From Actinacidiphila acidipaludis (GTDB lineage Bacteria; Actinomycetota; Actinomycetes; Streptomycetales; Streptomycetaceae), in assembly GCF_019890725.1 (NCBI RefSeq), contig NZ_JAINZZ010000030.1, positions 1 to 64,000 on the forward strand: DNA of 64,000 bases. Direction: 5' to 3'. The notes under the pieces are model-generated. The model saw nothing but the letters and a program-made list of their open reading frames with translations. It did no database searches and was not told the DNA's origin. The position numbers and the translations under genes were made by a program. Below are positions 53,066 to 60,630 of this stretch, piece by piece (position 1 is the stretch's first letter; each line of letters starts with the position of its first letter).

Positions 53066-54049
53066 ATGCCGCAACTGCCCGATGTCGTGCTGTGGTCGAT
53101 ACCCGCGTTCGTCCTGCTCACCGTCGTGGAGATGGTGAGCTACCGGATTCACCCCGACGAGGACGCCGCGGGGTACGCCGGCAGGGACACGGCGACGAGC
53201 CTGTCGATGGGGCTCGGCAGCCTGGTCACCGACGCCCTGTGGAAGATCCCGGTCGTGGCGATCTACTCGGGGGTGTACGCGCTCACGCCGCTGCGCGTTC
53301 CGCTGCACTGGTGGACGGTCCTGCTCATGCTGCTCGCGCAGGACTTCTTCTACTACTGGTCGCACCGCGGCCACCATGTGATCCGCATCCTGTGGGCCTG
53401 CCACGTCGTGCACCACTCCAGCCGCAACTTCAACCTGTCGACGGCGCTGCGCCAGCCCTGGACGAGCCTGACCTCGTGGCCGTTCTACCTGCCGCTGATC
53501 GCCCTCGGCGTGCACCCCGCGGCCCTGGCCTTCTGTTCCTCGGTCAACCTCGTCTACCAGTTCTGGATCCACACCGAGCGGGTCGACAAGCTGGCGCGGC
53601 CACTGGAGTTCGTGCTCAACACCCCCTCGCACCACCGGGTCCACCACGCCTCGCAGGGGGGCTACCTGGACCGCAACTTCGGCGGGATCCTCATCCTCTG
53701 GGACCGCCTCTTCGGCTCGTTCACGGCCGAGACCGAGCGGCCGGTGTACGGCCTGACGAAGAACATCACCACGTACAACCCGCTGCGGGTGGCCACCCAC
53801 GAGTACGCCGCGATCGCCCGGGACGTGGCGGCGGCCGACGGGTGGGGGGACAAGGCGCGGCACCTCGTGCTGGGACCCGGGTGGCGGCCCGAGGCGGTTC
53901 CGGCGACAGCCGCGGCCTCGGCGGCGGGAGTCGCGGACGCGGGTGCTCCGGAAGCGGCCGGCGCCGGTGCCGCGGGAGCGGCCGATCCCGCGGGCGCGGC
54001 GGCCGGTGTGCAGGACGGCGGGTCCCTCGCCCGCGGGTCCGCGGCGTGA
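53066..54049 (+). CDS. Sterol desaturase / fatty acid hydroxylase family membrane protein
   Basis: A 327-residue di-iron membrane enzyme. The His boxes are YYWSHRGHHVIR, CHVVHHSSRNFNLSTALR and NTPSHHRVHHASQGGYLDRN, all in place, with about five membrane helices. The last 60 residues are Ala/Gly-rich and not conserved (AASAAGVADAGAPEAAGAGA). The family hydroxylates or desaturates lipids; alkylglycerol cleavage is one known case. ATG 53066 lies 7 nt after a -10-like TATGGT (53054-53059), which predicts a leaderless mRNA. It overlaps the YhhN gene as GTGA. Pairing with a YhhN lysoplasmalogenase suggests ether-lipid metabolism, by inference. Confidence 0.9.
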   Translation: MPQLPDVVLWSIPAFVLLTVVEMVSYRIHPDEDAAGYAGRDTATSLSMGLGSLVTDALWKIPVVAIYSGVYALTPLRVPLHWWTVLLMLLAQDFFYYWSHRGHHVIRILWACHVVHHSSRNFNLSTALRQPWTSLTSWPFYLPLIALGVHPAALAFCSSVNLVYQFWIHTERVDKLARPLEFVLNTPSHHRVHHASQGGYLDRNFGGILILWDRLFGSFTAETERPVYGLTKNITTYNPLRVATHEYAAIARDVAAADGWGDKARHLVLGPGWRPEAVPATAAASAAGVADAGAPEAAGAGAAGAADPAGAAAGVQDGGSLARGSAA

Positions 54050-54807
54050 CCCGTACCGACCCGGGGACGGCGACCGGGGTGGCCGGTGCGCCCGGCGCCG
54101 CTCGGGCCGTTCGCGCGCTCTGGGTGTTCTGGGCCCTCGTCGTGCTGCACCTGGTCGCGATCGGGGCCGGGATCGACCCGCTGCGCCTGGCCACCAAGCC
54201 GCTGCTCGTCCCCGCGCTGGCGGCCTGCGCCGCCGCCCGCGGCGGCCCGCGACTGCTGCTCGGAGCCCTCGCCTGCGGCTGGGCGGGCGACGTGCTGCTG
54301 GAGATCGGCGGCACCGTCGCGTTCCTGCTGGGCATGGGCTGCTTCGCCGCCGGACACGTCTGCTACCTGCGGCTGTTCGCCGCCCGCGGCGCCCTCCGCG
54401 GCGCCCGCGCCCGGTGCGCGGTGTACGCGGTGGTGTGGGCGGTGCTCGTCGTCCTGCTGTGGCCCGGCCTGGACGCCGGCCTGCGGGTCCCGGTGGCCGT
54501 CTACAGCCTGCTGCTCACGGCGATGGCCGCCGGCGCCTTCGGCCTCGGCCGGACCGGCGCGGCCGGCGGTCTGCTGTTCCTGCTCTCGGACGGGATGATC
54601 GCCGCGGGCCTGGCGGACTGGCCGCGACCGCCCGCCCACGACCTGTGGATCATGCTCACCTACGCGGTCGCGCAGTTCTGCCTGGTCCGCGCGGTGCAGA
54701 CGCCCGCGGAGCCGGGGGTGCCGGGGAACGCGGAGCGGGACGCCGCCGCGTACGGTGGGAACGCGCCGGCCGACCGGCCGCGCACCCCGCCCCTCACCAC
54801 GGAGTGA
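54046..54807 (+). CDS. YhhN family membrane protein (lysoplasmalogenase-like)
   Basis: A 253-residue protein with about seven to eight hydrophobic helices (LWVFWALVVLHLVAIGAGID, LLGALACGWAGDVLLEIGGT, LFLLSDGMIAAGLADWPRP). The pair of Asp residues in GWAGDVLLE and LLSDGMIAA matches the catalytic region of the YhhN/TMEM86 family, which hydrolyses the vinyl ether bond of lysoplasmalogens. GTG 54046 overlaps the previous stop. The tail of 40 residues is disordered. Confidence 0.88.
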   Translation: MTRTDPGTATGVAGAPGAARAVRALWVFWALVVLHLVAIGAGIDPLRLATKPLLVPALAACAAARGGPRLLLGALACGWAGDVLLEIGGTVAFLLGMGCFAAGHVCYLRLFAARGALRGARARCAVYAVVWAVLVVLLWPGLDAGLRVPVAVYSLLLTAMAAGAFGLGRTGAAGGLLFLLSDGMIAAGLADWPRPPAHDLWIMLTYAVAQFCLVRAVQTPAEPGVPGNAERDAAAYGGNAPADRPRTPPLTTE

Positions 54808-54813
54808 CCCTTC

Positions 54814-55869
54814 ATGCGTGCCACCGTCATCCAGGCCCCCCACGACATCCGGGTGGAGGAGGTGCCGGACCCGGTGATCCGGCGGCCCGGCGACGCGGTG
54901 GTCCGGGTGGTCCGGGCCTGCATCTGCGGCAGCGACCTGTGGGCGTACCGCGGGGAGTCGGCGCGCAGGCCCGGGCAGCGGATCGGGCACGAGTTCCTGG
55001 GCGTGGTCGAGGAGACCGGCGCCGAGGTGACCGGGCTGCGGGCCGGTGACCTGGTCGTCGCCCCCTTCGTGTGGTCCGACGGCGTCTGCGGCTACTGCGC
55101 CGACGGCCTGACCACCTCCTGCGTCAACGGCGGCTTCTGGGGCTCGATCGGCGACGACGGCCCGTCCGACGGCGGCCAGGGCGAGGCGGTGCGGGTGCCG
55201 TACGCCGACACCACCCTGGTCAGGCTGCCTGCCGAGGCGCTCTCCGACGACCACCTGCTGACCGGCCTGCTGGCGCTCTCCGACGTACTAGGCACCGGAC
55301 ACCACGCCGCGGTCGGCGCGGGCGTGCGGCCCGGCAGCACCGTGGCCGTGGTCGGCGACGGCGCGGTGGGCCTGTGCGGTGTGCTGGCCGCGCGCCGGCT
55401 GGGCGCCGAGCGGATCATCGCCCTCGGCCGCCACGAGGTGCGCACCGACATCGCCCGGACCTTCGGGGCCACCGACGTGGTCGCGGCCCGGGGCGAGGAG
55501 GCGGTCGCCGCGGTACGCGAACTCACCGGCGGCCAGGGCGCGCACGCCGTCATCGAGGCGGTCGGCACCGAGCAGTCGATGCGCACCGCCGTCGGCATCA
55601 CCCGCGACGGCGGCGCGATCGGCTACGTCGGCGTCCCGCACGGCAGCGGCACCGGGCTCGACCTCGGCGACATGTTCGACCGCAACATCGCCCTGCGCGG
55701 CGGTGTCGCCCCCGTCCGCAGCTACATCGGCGAACTGCTCCCCGGCGTGCTCGACGGCAGCGTGGACCCCGCGCCGGTCTTCGACCTGACGGTCGGACTG
55801 GACGGCGTGCCGGACGGCTACCGGGCGATGGACGAGCGCACCGCGCTCAAGGTACTGGTCAGGCCCTGA
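54814..55869 (+). CDS. Zinc-dependent alcohol dehydrogenase (MDR family)
   Basis: A 351-residue medium-chain dehydrogenase. ACICGSDLWAYRGE gives the catalytic zinc Cys, IGHEFLGVVEETG the His/Glu. VWSDGVCGYCADGLTTSC is the structural zinc lobe with Asp in place of the first Cys. The Rossmann motif is VAVVGDGAVGLCGVLAARRL. The reaction is NAD(P)-dependent alcohol or aldehyde interconversion with unknown substrate. ATG 54814 is 6 bp after the YhhN stop, so the three genes from 53066 may be one transcript. Confidence 0.9.
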   Translation: MRATVIQAPHDIRVEEVPDPVIRRPGDAVVRVVRACICGSDLWAYRGESARRPGQRIGHEFLGVVEETGAEVTGLRAGDLVVAPFVWSDGVCGYCADGLTTSCVNGGFWGSIGDDGPSDGGQGEAVRVPYADTTLVRLPAEALSDDHLLTGLLALSDVLGTGHHAAVGAGVRPGSTVAVVGDGAVGLCGVLAARRLGAERIIALGRHEVRTDIARTFGATDVVAARGEEAVAAVRELTGGQGAHAVIEAVGTEQSMRTAVGITRDGGAIGYVGVPHGSGTGLDLGDMFDRNIALRGGVAPVRSYIGELLPGVLDGSVDPAPVFDLTVGLDGVPDGYRAMDERTALKVLVRP

Positions 55870-55898
55870 CGCCCGATCACCCGCGCGGCAGCGGCGGT

Positions 55899-56150
55899 TC
55901 AGCCGTCCCCGCGGGCGGCCCGCAGGGCGGAGACGCTCAGCAGCGGGACGTCGACCCGGTCGCCGGTCCATTCCGGCGGCCGGGGCCGCCGCGGGCTGCC
56001 CGGCGGAGGAGCGGGCAGAGCCACCGCGTGCGGCAGCGCCACAGTCCCGAAGGGCCTGCGGCCCGGCCCTCCCGGCCCGCCGCCCGGCGGTTCGGAGGGC
56101 GGGGGAGGGGCGGAGGGCGGCGGCTGGGACGGCGGCGGAGTGGCGGTCAC
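55899..56150 (-). CDS. Small Pro-rich hypothetical protein
   Basis: An 83-residue protein with a Pro/Gly-rich first half (TPPPSQPPPSAPPPPSEPPG) and a more normal second half ending VDVPLLSVSALRAARGDG. Codon third positions are about 90 percent G/C, which supports a real gene. GTG 56150 has GGGG 7 nt upstream. It is divergent from moaA. The function is unknown. Confidence 0.5.
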   Translation of the reverse strand: MTATPPPSQPPPSAPPPPSEPPGGGPGGPGRRPFGTVALPHAVALPAPPPGSPRRPRPPEWTGDRVDVPLLSVSALRAARGDG

Positions 56151-56494
56151 GGCGGGACCCCGATCGGGCGGGCACGGGCTGACACCCGTTCAACGACCGG
56201 GGGCGCGCGGAGGCACTTCCCGGTGGTGGCCGGGGCCGCCACCCGCCCCTGAGTGGGCGGCCCCTGCCACCACCGAGCTCCCGTGATTTCAACAAACTGT
56301 TGCGCGGCGCCCGTCTTCGCGTACGCTGCGGCGGGCATCCCCGACCCGGATCCACCGGGATCCGCCCGGTGCTGCCGGCGTCCACCACGATCCGCCCGGA
56401 TCAGTCGGCAGGGCCGGAACACCGGTCACCCGTTTAGGGTGGAACGAAGGGGAGAGACGACGCGGTGCCCTCGGGCACCGGAGGGAGGCGGACC
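56151..56494. promoter_or_regulatory. Divergent regulatory region upstream of moaA
   Basis: About 340 bp without a gene. A dyad CAACA-AAC-TGTTG lies at 56290-56302 in an AT-rich patch. TTGCGC-N16-TACGCT just after it could be a promoter for moaA. Repeated GGATCC/GGATCCG words lie at about 56349-56402. I could not recognise a molybdenum-cofactor riboswitch. Confidence 0.4.
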
Positions 56495-57484
56495 GTGCTC
56501 ATCGACACCTATGGCCGTGTGGCAACCGACCTGCGCGTCTCCCTCACCGACCGGTGCAACCTGCGGTGCACCTACTGCATGCCCGAGGAGGGCCTGCAGT
56601 GGCTGGCCAAGCCCGATCTGCTGACCGACGACGAGATCGTCCGGATGGTGCGGATCGCGGTCACCGAGCTCGGCGTGAAGGACGTGCGCTTCACCGGCGG
56701 GGAACCGCTGATCCGGCCCGGCCTGGTCGGCATCGTCGAGCGGTGCGCCGCCCTGGAACCGCGGCCGAAGCTCTCCCTGACCACCAACGGCCTCGGCCTG
56801 CAGCGCACCGCGCAGGCGCTGCGTGCGGCGGGCCTGGACCGGGTCAACGTCTCCCTGGACACGCTGCGGCCGGAGGTCTTCCGCACGCTGACCCGGCGCG
56901 ACCGCCATCACGACGTCATCGCCGGCCTCGACGCCGCGCGGGCCGCCGGACTCGACCCGATCAAGGTCAACACCGTGCTGATGCGCGGGACCAACGACGA
57001 CGAGGCGCCCGAACTGCTGCAGTGGGCCCTCGACCACTCCTACGAACTGCGGTTCATCGAGCAGATGCCGCTGGACGCCCAGCACGGCTGGCAGCGCGAC
57101 GGCATGGTCACCGCCGACGAGATCCTCACCGCCCTGCGGAGCCGGTTCGACCTGGCGCCGGAGGGGGAGACGGTGCGCGGCTCGGCGCCCGCGGAGCGCT
57201 GGCTGGTGAACGGCGGCCCGGGACGGGTCGGCGTGATCGCCTCCGTCACCCGGCCGTTCTGCCGGGCCTGCGACCGGACCCGGCTGACCGCCGACGGCCA
57301 GGTGCGCAACTGCCTGTTCGCGCGCGAGGAGTCCGACCTGCGGACCGCGCTGCGCTCGGACGCGGGCGACGCGGAGATCGCCGAGCTGTGGAAGGCCGCG
57401 ATGTGGGGGAAGAAGGCCGGATCCGGTCTCGACGACCCGGCTTTCCTGCAGCCCGAGCGCCCGATGTCAGCGATCGGCGGCTGA
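56495..57484 (+). CDS. moaA: GTP 3',8-cyclase MoaA
   Basis: A 329-residue radical SAM enzyme. The N-terminal cluster motif is CNLRCTYC in VSLTDRCNLRCTYCMPEEGL, and FTGGEPLIRPG follows. The C-terminal cluster residues lie in RPFCRACDRTRLTADGQVRN plus CLFAREE, and the protein ends with the conserved AIGG. It makes the first intermediate of molybdenum cofactor from GTP. GTG 56495 (MLIDTYGRVATDLRVSL) follows GGAGG, which decides it over the frame start at 56465. Its end overlaps the convergent gene at 57467 by 18 bp. Confidence 0.96.
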   Translation: MLIDTYGRVATDLRVSLTDRCNLRCTYCMPEEGLQWLAKPDLLTDDEIVRMVRIAVTELGVKDVRFTGGEPLIRPGLVGIVERCAALEPRPKLSLTTNGLGLQRTAQALRAAGLDRVNVSLDTLRPEVFRTLTRRDRHHDVIAGLDAARAAGLDPIKVNTVLMRGTNDDEAPELLQWALDHSYELRFIEQMPLDAQHGWQRDGMVTADEILTALRSRFDLAPEGETVRGSAPAERWLVNGGPGRVGVIASVTRPFCRACDRTRLTADGQVRNCLFAREESDLRTALRSDAGDAEIAELWKAAMWGKKAGSGLDDPAFLQPERPMSAIGG

Positions 57485-57712
57485 CTCCCGCTCCTGCCAC
57501 TCCGGCAGTGTCACCACGTCCTTGAGGAAGCCGCGCATCCCCAGGAACGAGGACAGATGCTCGCGGTGCTCGTCGCACGCCAGCCAGGTCTTGCGGCGCT
57601 CGGGGGTGTGCAGCTTGGGGTTGTTCCACGCCAGGACCCACACCGCGGGGGCACGGCAGTCCTTGGCGGAGCAGATCGGCGTCTCGTCGTCCGGGGCGTT
57701 CACGTCGTTCAC
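57467..57712 (-). CDS. Small protein with a possible zinc site
   Basis: An 81-residue protein with CSAKDC and CDEH, which could hold one zinc ion, and a conserved-looking VWVLAWNNPKLHTPERRKTW. The family is unknown to me. GTG 57712 seems leaderless: the minus-strand -10 box TTTACT (57725-57720) puts the transcript start on it, and no ribosome site is present. It overlaps the end of moaA tail to tail. Confidence 0.75.
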   Translation of the reverse strand: MNDVNAPDDETPICSAKDCRAPAVWVLAWNNPKLHTPERRKTWLACDEHREHLSSFLGMRGFLKDVVTLPEWQERESAADR

Positions 57713-58056
57713 GAGGCCCAGTAAACAACGCCCGGCCGGTCACCCCGAAGGCGGACGGCCCCGGCGGAACCCGGGCGGCCCGGTCGGCCGCGGCGGACCG
57801 AGGCAGACATGGCGACGCCGGGCAGCCACGGGGGGAGCCGCCCGGCGTCGGTCCGTCGCTCCGACGGGGGATGCGGAGCGCTTACGCAGTATGTCACGCG
57901 CGTACCCCGCCGTGGAGAGGTATCTCCATGATTGATCTGAGCTTTTCTTGAGGTTCGAGGCGGTCCTCGGAACGGCGGTCGGCGGGTCCGTCAGAGGCCC
58001 GCTGCGGCACCGTCACCGGCCTGGTCACCGGCCCGGCGCGGGCGGGACAAGGCCCG
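57713..58056. other. Intergenic region with tandem hairpins
   Basis: About 344 bp without a gene. A perfect 10-bp stem GACGCCGGGC (57814-57823) with GCCCGGCGTC (57840-57849) is followed by a second small stem CCGTCG/CGACGG near 57853-57867 and GGAGA-GGTA-TCTCC at 57914-57927. A small structured RNA is possible; nothing more specific is visible. Confidence 0.4.
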
Positions 58057-58479
58057 TCAGGCGGAGCGTTCCGGCTCCGGCTGGTCGGCGTCCGGACGTC
58101 CCGATTCCGGCTCCCCGCCGCGTTCCGCCTCCGGCTGTCCGGCCGCCTGGCCGCGCCGCTCGCCCGACATCTCCACCCGGGAGGCCTCCAGCGCCGGCCG
58201 GACCGGCGGCGGGATGACGACGGTCGGCATCGCCGGAGGTGTGTTCTCCCGGCCGGCGTTCGCGACGACCACCGCCACATAGGGGAGGACCGCGCCCAGC
58301 ACGAGCGTCGCCCAGGCCAGGGGCCGCTCCACGTTCCACAGCACCACGGTGAGGATCACCGACACGGTCCTGATGGACATGGAGATGATGTAGCGGCGCT
58401 GCCGTCCCCGGACGTCCTCGGTGAGGCCGGTCCGTGCCCCGGTGATCCGGTAGATCCCCGGCTCGTCCTGCTTACGCAT
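58057..58479 (-). CDS. DUF3099 family membrane protein
   Basis: A 140-residue protein. GIYRITGARTGLTEDVRGRQ with RRYIISMSIRTVSVILTV is the DUF3099 signature, followed by a second hydrophobic helix (WATLVLGAVLPYVAVVVANA). The last 55 residues are charged and disordered (PESGRPDADQPEPERSA). ATG 58479 (MRKQDEPGIYR) has GGGCGGA upstream. The function of the family is unknown. Confidence 0.87.
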   Translation of the reverse strand: MRKQDEPGIYRITGARTGLTEDVRGRQRRYIISMSIRTVSVILTVVLWNVERPLAWATLVLGAVLPYVAVVVANAGRENTPPAMPTVVIPPPVRPALEASRVEMSGERRGQAAGQPEAERGGEPESGRPDADQPEPERSA

Positions 58480-58640
58480 TCCGCCCACCGCCTGCTCGAT
58501 TGCCGGACCCGCCGATCGCCGGTCACAGCATCCCGGCCCGGCTCCCTACCAACGGTACGCCGGACCCCGGCCGCGGAGCAGAGCGGGGTGAGCCATCGGC
58601 GGGGCAGCGGATCCGGGGATCGACCGGACGGCCGGGGACG

Positions 58641-59195
58641 CTACCGCGGCAGCGTTCGCAGCCACCCGGGCGGAACGCCGTCGGTGAGCCACACGCCGTT
58701 GGCGCTGACCCGGAAGACGTGGCCCGCGGCGACCAGACCGGCGGCGTCCACCTCCAGCACCACCGGCCGGCCGTGCCGTGAGCCCACCCGCACGGCCGTC
58801 TCGGCGTCGGCCGACAGATGCACGTCCTGCCGGGACATCGGCCGCAGCCCCTCCCGCAGGATCAGCGGGAGCGTGGCGGCGGCCGTGCCGTGGTAGAGCA
58901 CGCCCGGCGGCTCGGCGGGGACCAGGCCCAGGTCGACCTCGACGGAGTGACCCTGGCTGGCCCTGATCCGCCGGCCGTCCTCGGAGAAGGCGAACCGCTT
59001 CTTGTCGTTCGTCGCGACGACGTGGTCCAGGTCGGCGCGGGTGAGGCGGCGCCCCGCACGGCCGCACGCCGCCATCAGCTCGTCGACGTCGGCCCAGCCG
59101 CCCTCGTCGAGTGTGATGCCGATCTTGTCCGGCTGGTGCCGCAGCACCATGGACAGGAACCGCGACATCCGCACGGTGCGCTTCTCGTCGAGCAT
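58641..59195 (-). CDS. kptA: RNA 2'-phosphotransferase (KptA/Tpt1)
   Basis: A 184-residue enzyme of usual length. SRFLSMVLRHQPDKIGITLD holds the first Arg-His pair, IRASQGHSVEVDLGL the second, VLYHGTAAATLPLILREGL and ALSADAET-like HLSADAETAVRVG the NAD site. It transfers a 2'-phosphate from RNA to NAD. In bacteria the natural role is unclear because 2'-phosphorylated splice junctions are not made; a repair or ADP-ribosylation role has been proposed. ATG 59195 (MLDEKRTVRMSR) follows GTGGGGGG. Confidence 0.93.
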   Translation of the reverse strand: MLDEKRTVRMSRFLSMVLRHQPDKIGITLDEGGWADVDELMAACGRAGRRLTRADLDHVVATNDKKRFAFSEDGRRIRASQGHSVEVDLGLVPAEPPGVLYHGTAAATLPLILREGLRPMSRQDVHLSADAETAVRVGSRHGRPVVLEVDAAGLVAAGHVFRVSANGVWLTDGVPPGWLRTLPR

Positions 59196-59238
59196 GCCCC
59201 CCACTTCCCGGGCCCGCGCGGGCCCCTCGTCCGCTCGG

Positions 59239-60630
59239 TCAGACCCCCTGGCTGACCGAGCTCATGTTGAAGTCGGGGACGCGCAGCGGCGGCGCCGCGG
59301 CCCGCGTGAACCAGTCGCTCCACTCCCGCGGCAGCGTCCGCTCGGTCCGGCCCGCCTCCACGGCCCGGCCCAGCACGTCCACCGGTGACTCGTTGAACCG
59401 GAAGTTGTTCACCGCCCCGGTGACCTCGCCGTTCTCCACCAGGTAGACGCCGTCCCGGGTGAGCCCGGTGAGCAGCAGCGTCGCCGGGTCGACCTCGCGG
59501 ATGTACCACAGGCAGGTCAGCAGCAGGCCGCGCTCGGTGTCCGCGACCATGTCCGCCAGGGACCGCTCACCTCCGCCGTCCAGCACCAGGTTGTCACCGG
59601 ACGGGGCGACCGGCACCCCGGTCAGAGCCGCGGTGTAGCGGCTGCTGGCGAGCTGCTGGAGGGTGCCCTCGCGGATCCACTCCACCGGGCCGACCGGCAG
59701 GCCGTTGTCGAACACCGAGGAGTCGTCGCCCGAGGTGTGGGCGATCACGAACGGCGCGCACTCCAGGCCGGGTTCCGCCGGGTCGCTGCGCAGGGTCAGC
59801 GGCAGGGGCGTCAGCTTCTCCCCGATCCGCGTCCCGCCGCCCGGCTTGCTGAAGACGGTGCGGCCCTCGGCCGCGTCCCGCGCGCCGGACGACCACAGCT
59901 GGTAGATCAGCAGGTCCGCCACGGCGGACGGCGGCAGCAGCGTCTCGTAGCGCCCGGCCGGCAGGTCCACGCGGCGCTCGGCCCAGCCGAGCTGCCGGGC
60001 CAGGTCGCCCTCCATGGCCAGCGGGTCGACGTCGGTGAAGTCCCGGGTGGACGCCCCGGCCCATGCCGAACGGGTCCGGTCGGTGGACTTGGCGTTCAGC
60101 TCCAGGGTGCCGGTGGGCTGGTCGTGGCGCAGCCGCAGGCCCGTGGAGGTGCCCAGGTACGTCGAGGTCACCGCGTGGTAGGCGAAGCCGTACAGCTCGC
60201 GGCCGCCGGCCCGGGCGGTGGCGAACGCCTCACCGAGGGCGGGCGCGAACGCGGCGAACACCTCGGAGGAGGTCTCGGCCGGCGCCTCGGTGAAGGACGC
60301 CGCCGGTGCGGCCCCGCCCACCAGCGGCTGGGCGTCCTCGGCGGGCCCGGCGTCGCGCGCCGCGGCCTCGGCCGCCCGGACCAGGGGTTCGAGGTCGTCG
60401 GCGGTGACCGCGCTGCGGGAGACCACGCCGGAGGCGGTGCCCTGGGCGCCGTCCACCGTGGCGATCACGGTCAGGGTGCGGCCGCGGGTGACGCCGTTGG
60501 TCGTCAGGGCGTTGCCCGCCCAGCGCAGGTTGGCACTGGACTCCTCGTCGGCCAGGACCACGCAGCCGTCCGCCCGGGAGAGCTCCAGGGCCCGCTCGAC
60601 GATCTCGTGCGGCTTCGTCCGGCTCGTCAT
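59239..60630 (-). CDS. tldE: TldE/PmbA-type metallopeptidase subunit
   Basis: A 463-residue TldD/PmbA family protein without the HExxxH motif, which marks it as the TldE (PmbA) partner. Family segments include RWAGNALTTNGVTRGRTLTV, DLPAGRYETLLPPSAVADLL, SSVFDNGLPVGPVEWIREGT and LLLTGLTRDGVYLVENGEVT. TldD-TldE form a heterodimeric protease that degrades unfolded peptides and matures some ribosomal peptides. ATG 60630 overlaps the tldD stop as ATGA. Confidence 0.92.
   Translation of the reverse strand: MTSRTKPHEIVERALELSRADGCVVLADEESSANLRWAGNALTTNGVTRGRTLTVIATVDGAQGTASGVVSRSAVTADDLEPLVRAAEAAARDAGPAEDAQPLVGGAAPAASFTEAPAETSSEVFAAFAPALGEAFATARAGGRELYGFAYHAVTSTYLGTSTGLRLRHDQPTGTLELNAKSTDRTRSAWAGASTRDFTDVDPLAMEGDLARQLGWAERRVDLPAGRYETLLPPSAVADLLIYQLWSSGARDAAEGRTVFSKPGGGTRIGEKLTPLPLTLRSDPAEPGLECAPFVIAHTSGDDSSVFDNGLPVGPVEWIREGTLQQLASSRYTAALTGVPVAPSGDNLVLDGGGERSLADMVADTERGLLLTCLWYIREVDPATLLLTGLTRDGVYLVENGEVTGAVNNFRFNESPVDVLGRAVEAGRTERTLPREWSDWFTRAAAPPLRVPDFNMSSVSQGV

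Noticed and set aside
56416..56440. GGAAC and CGTT upstream of moaA as an ECF sigma promoter
   Set aside because: The spacing is 10 bp instead of about 16, so it does not fit the known pattern.
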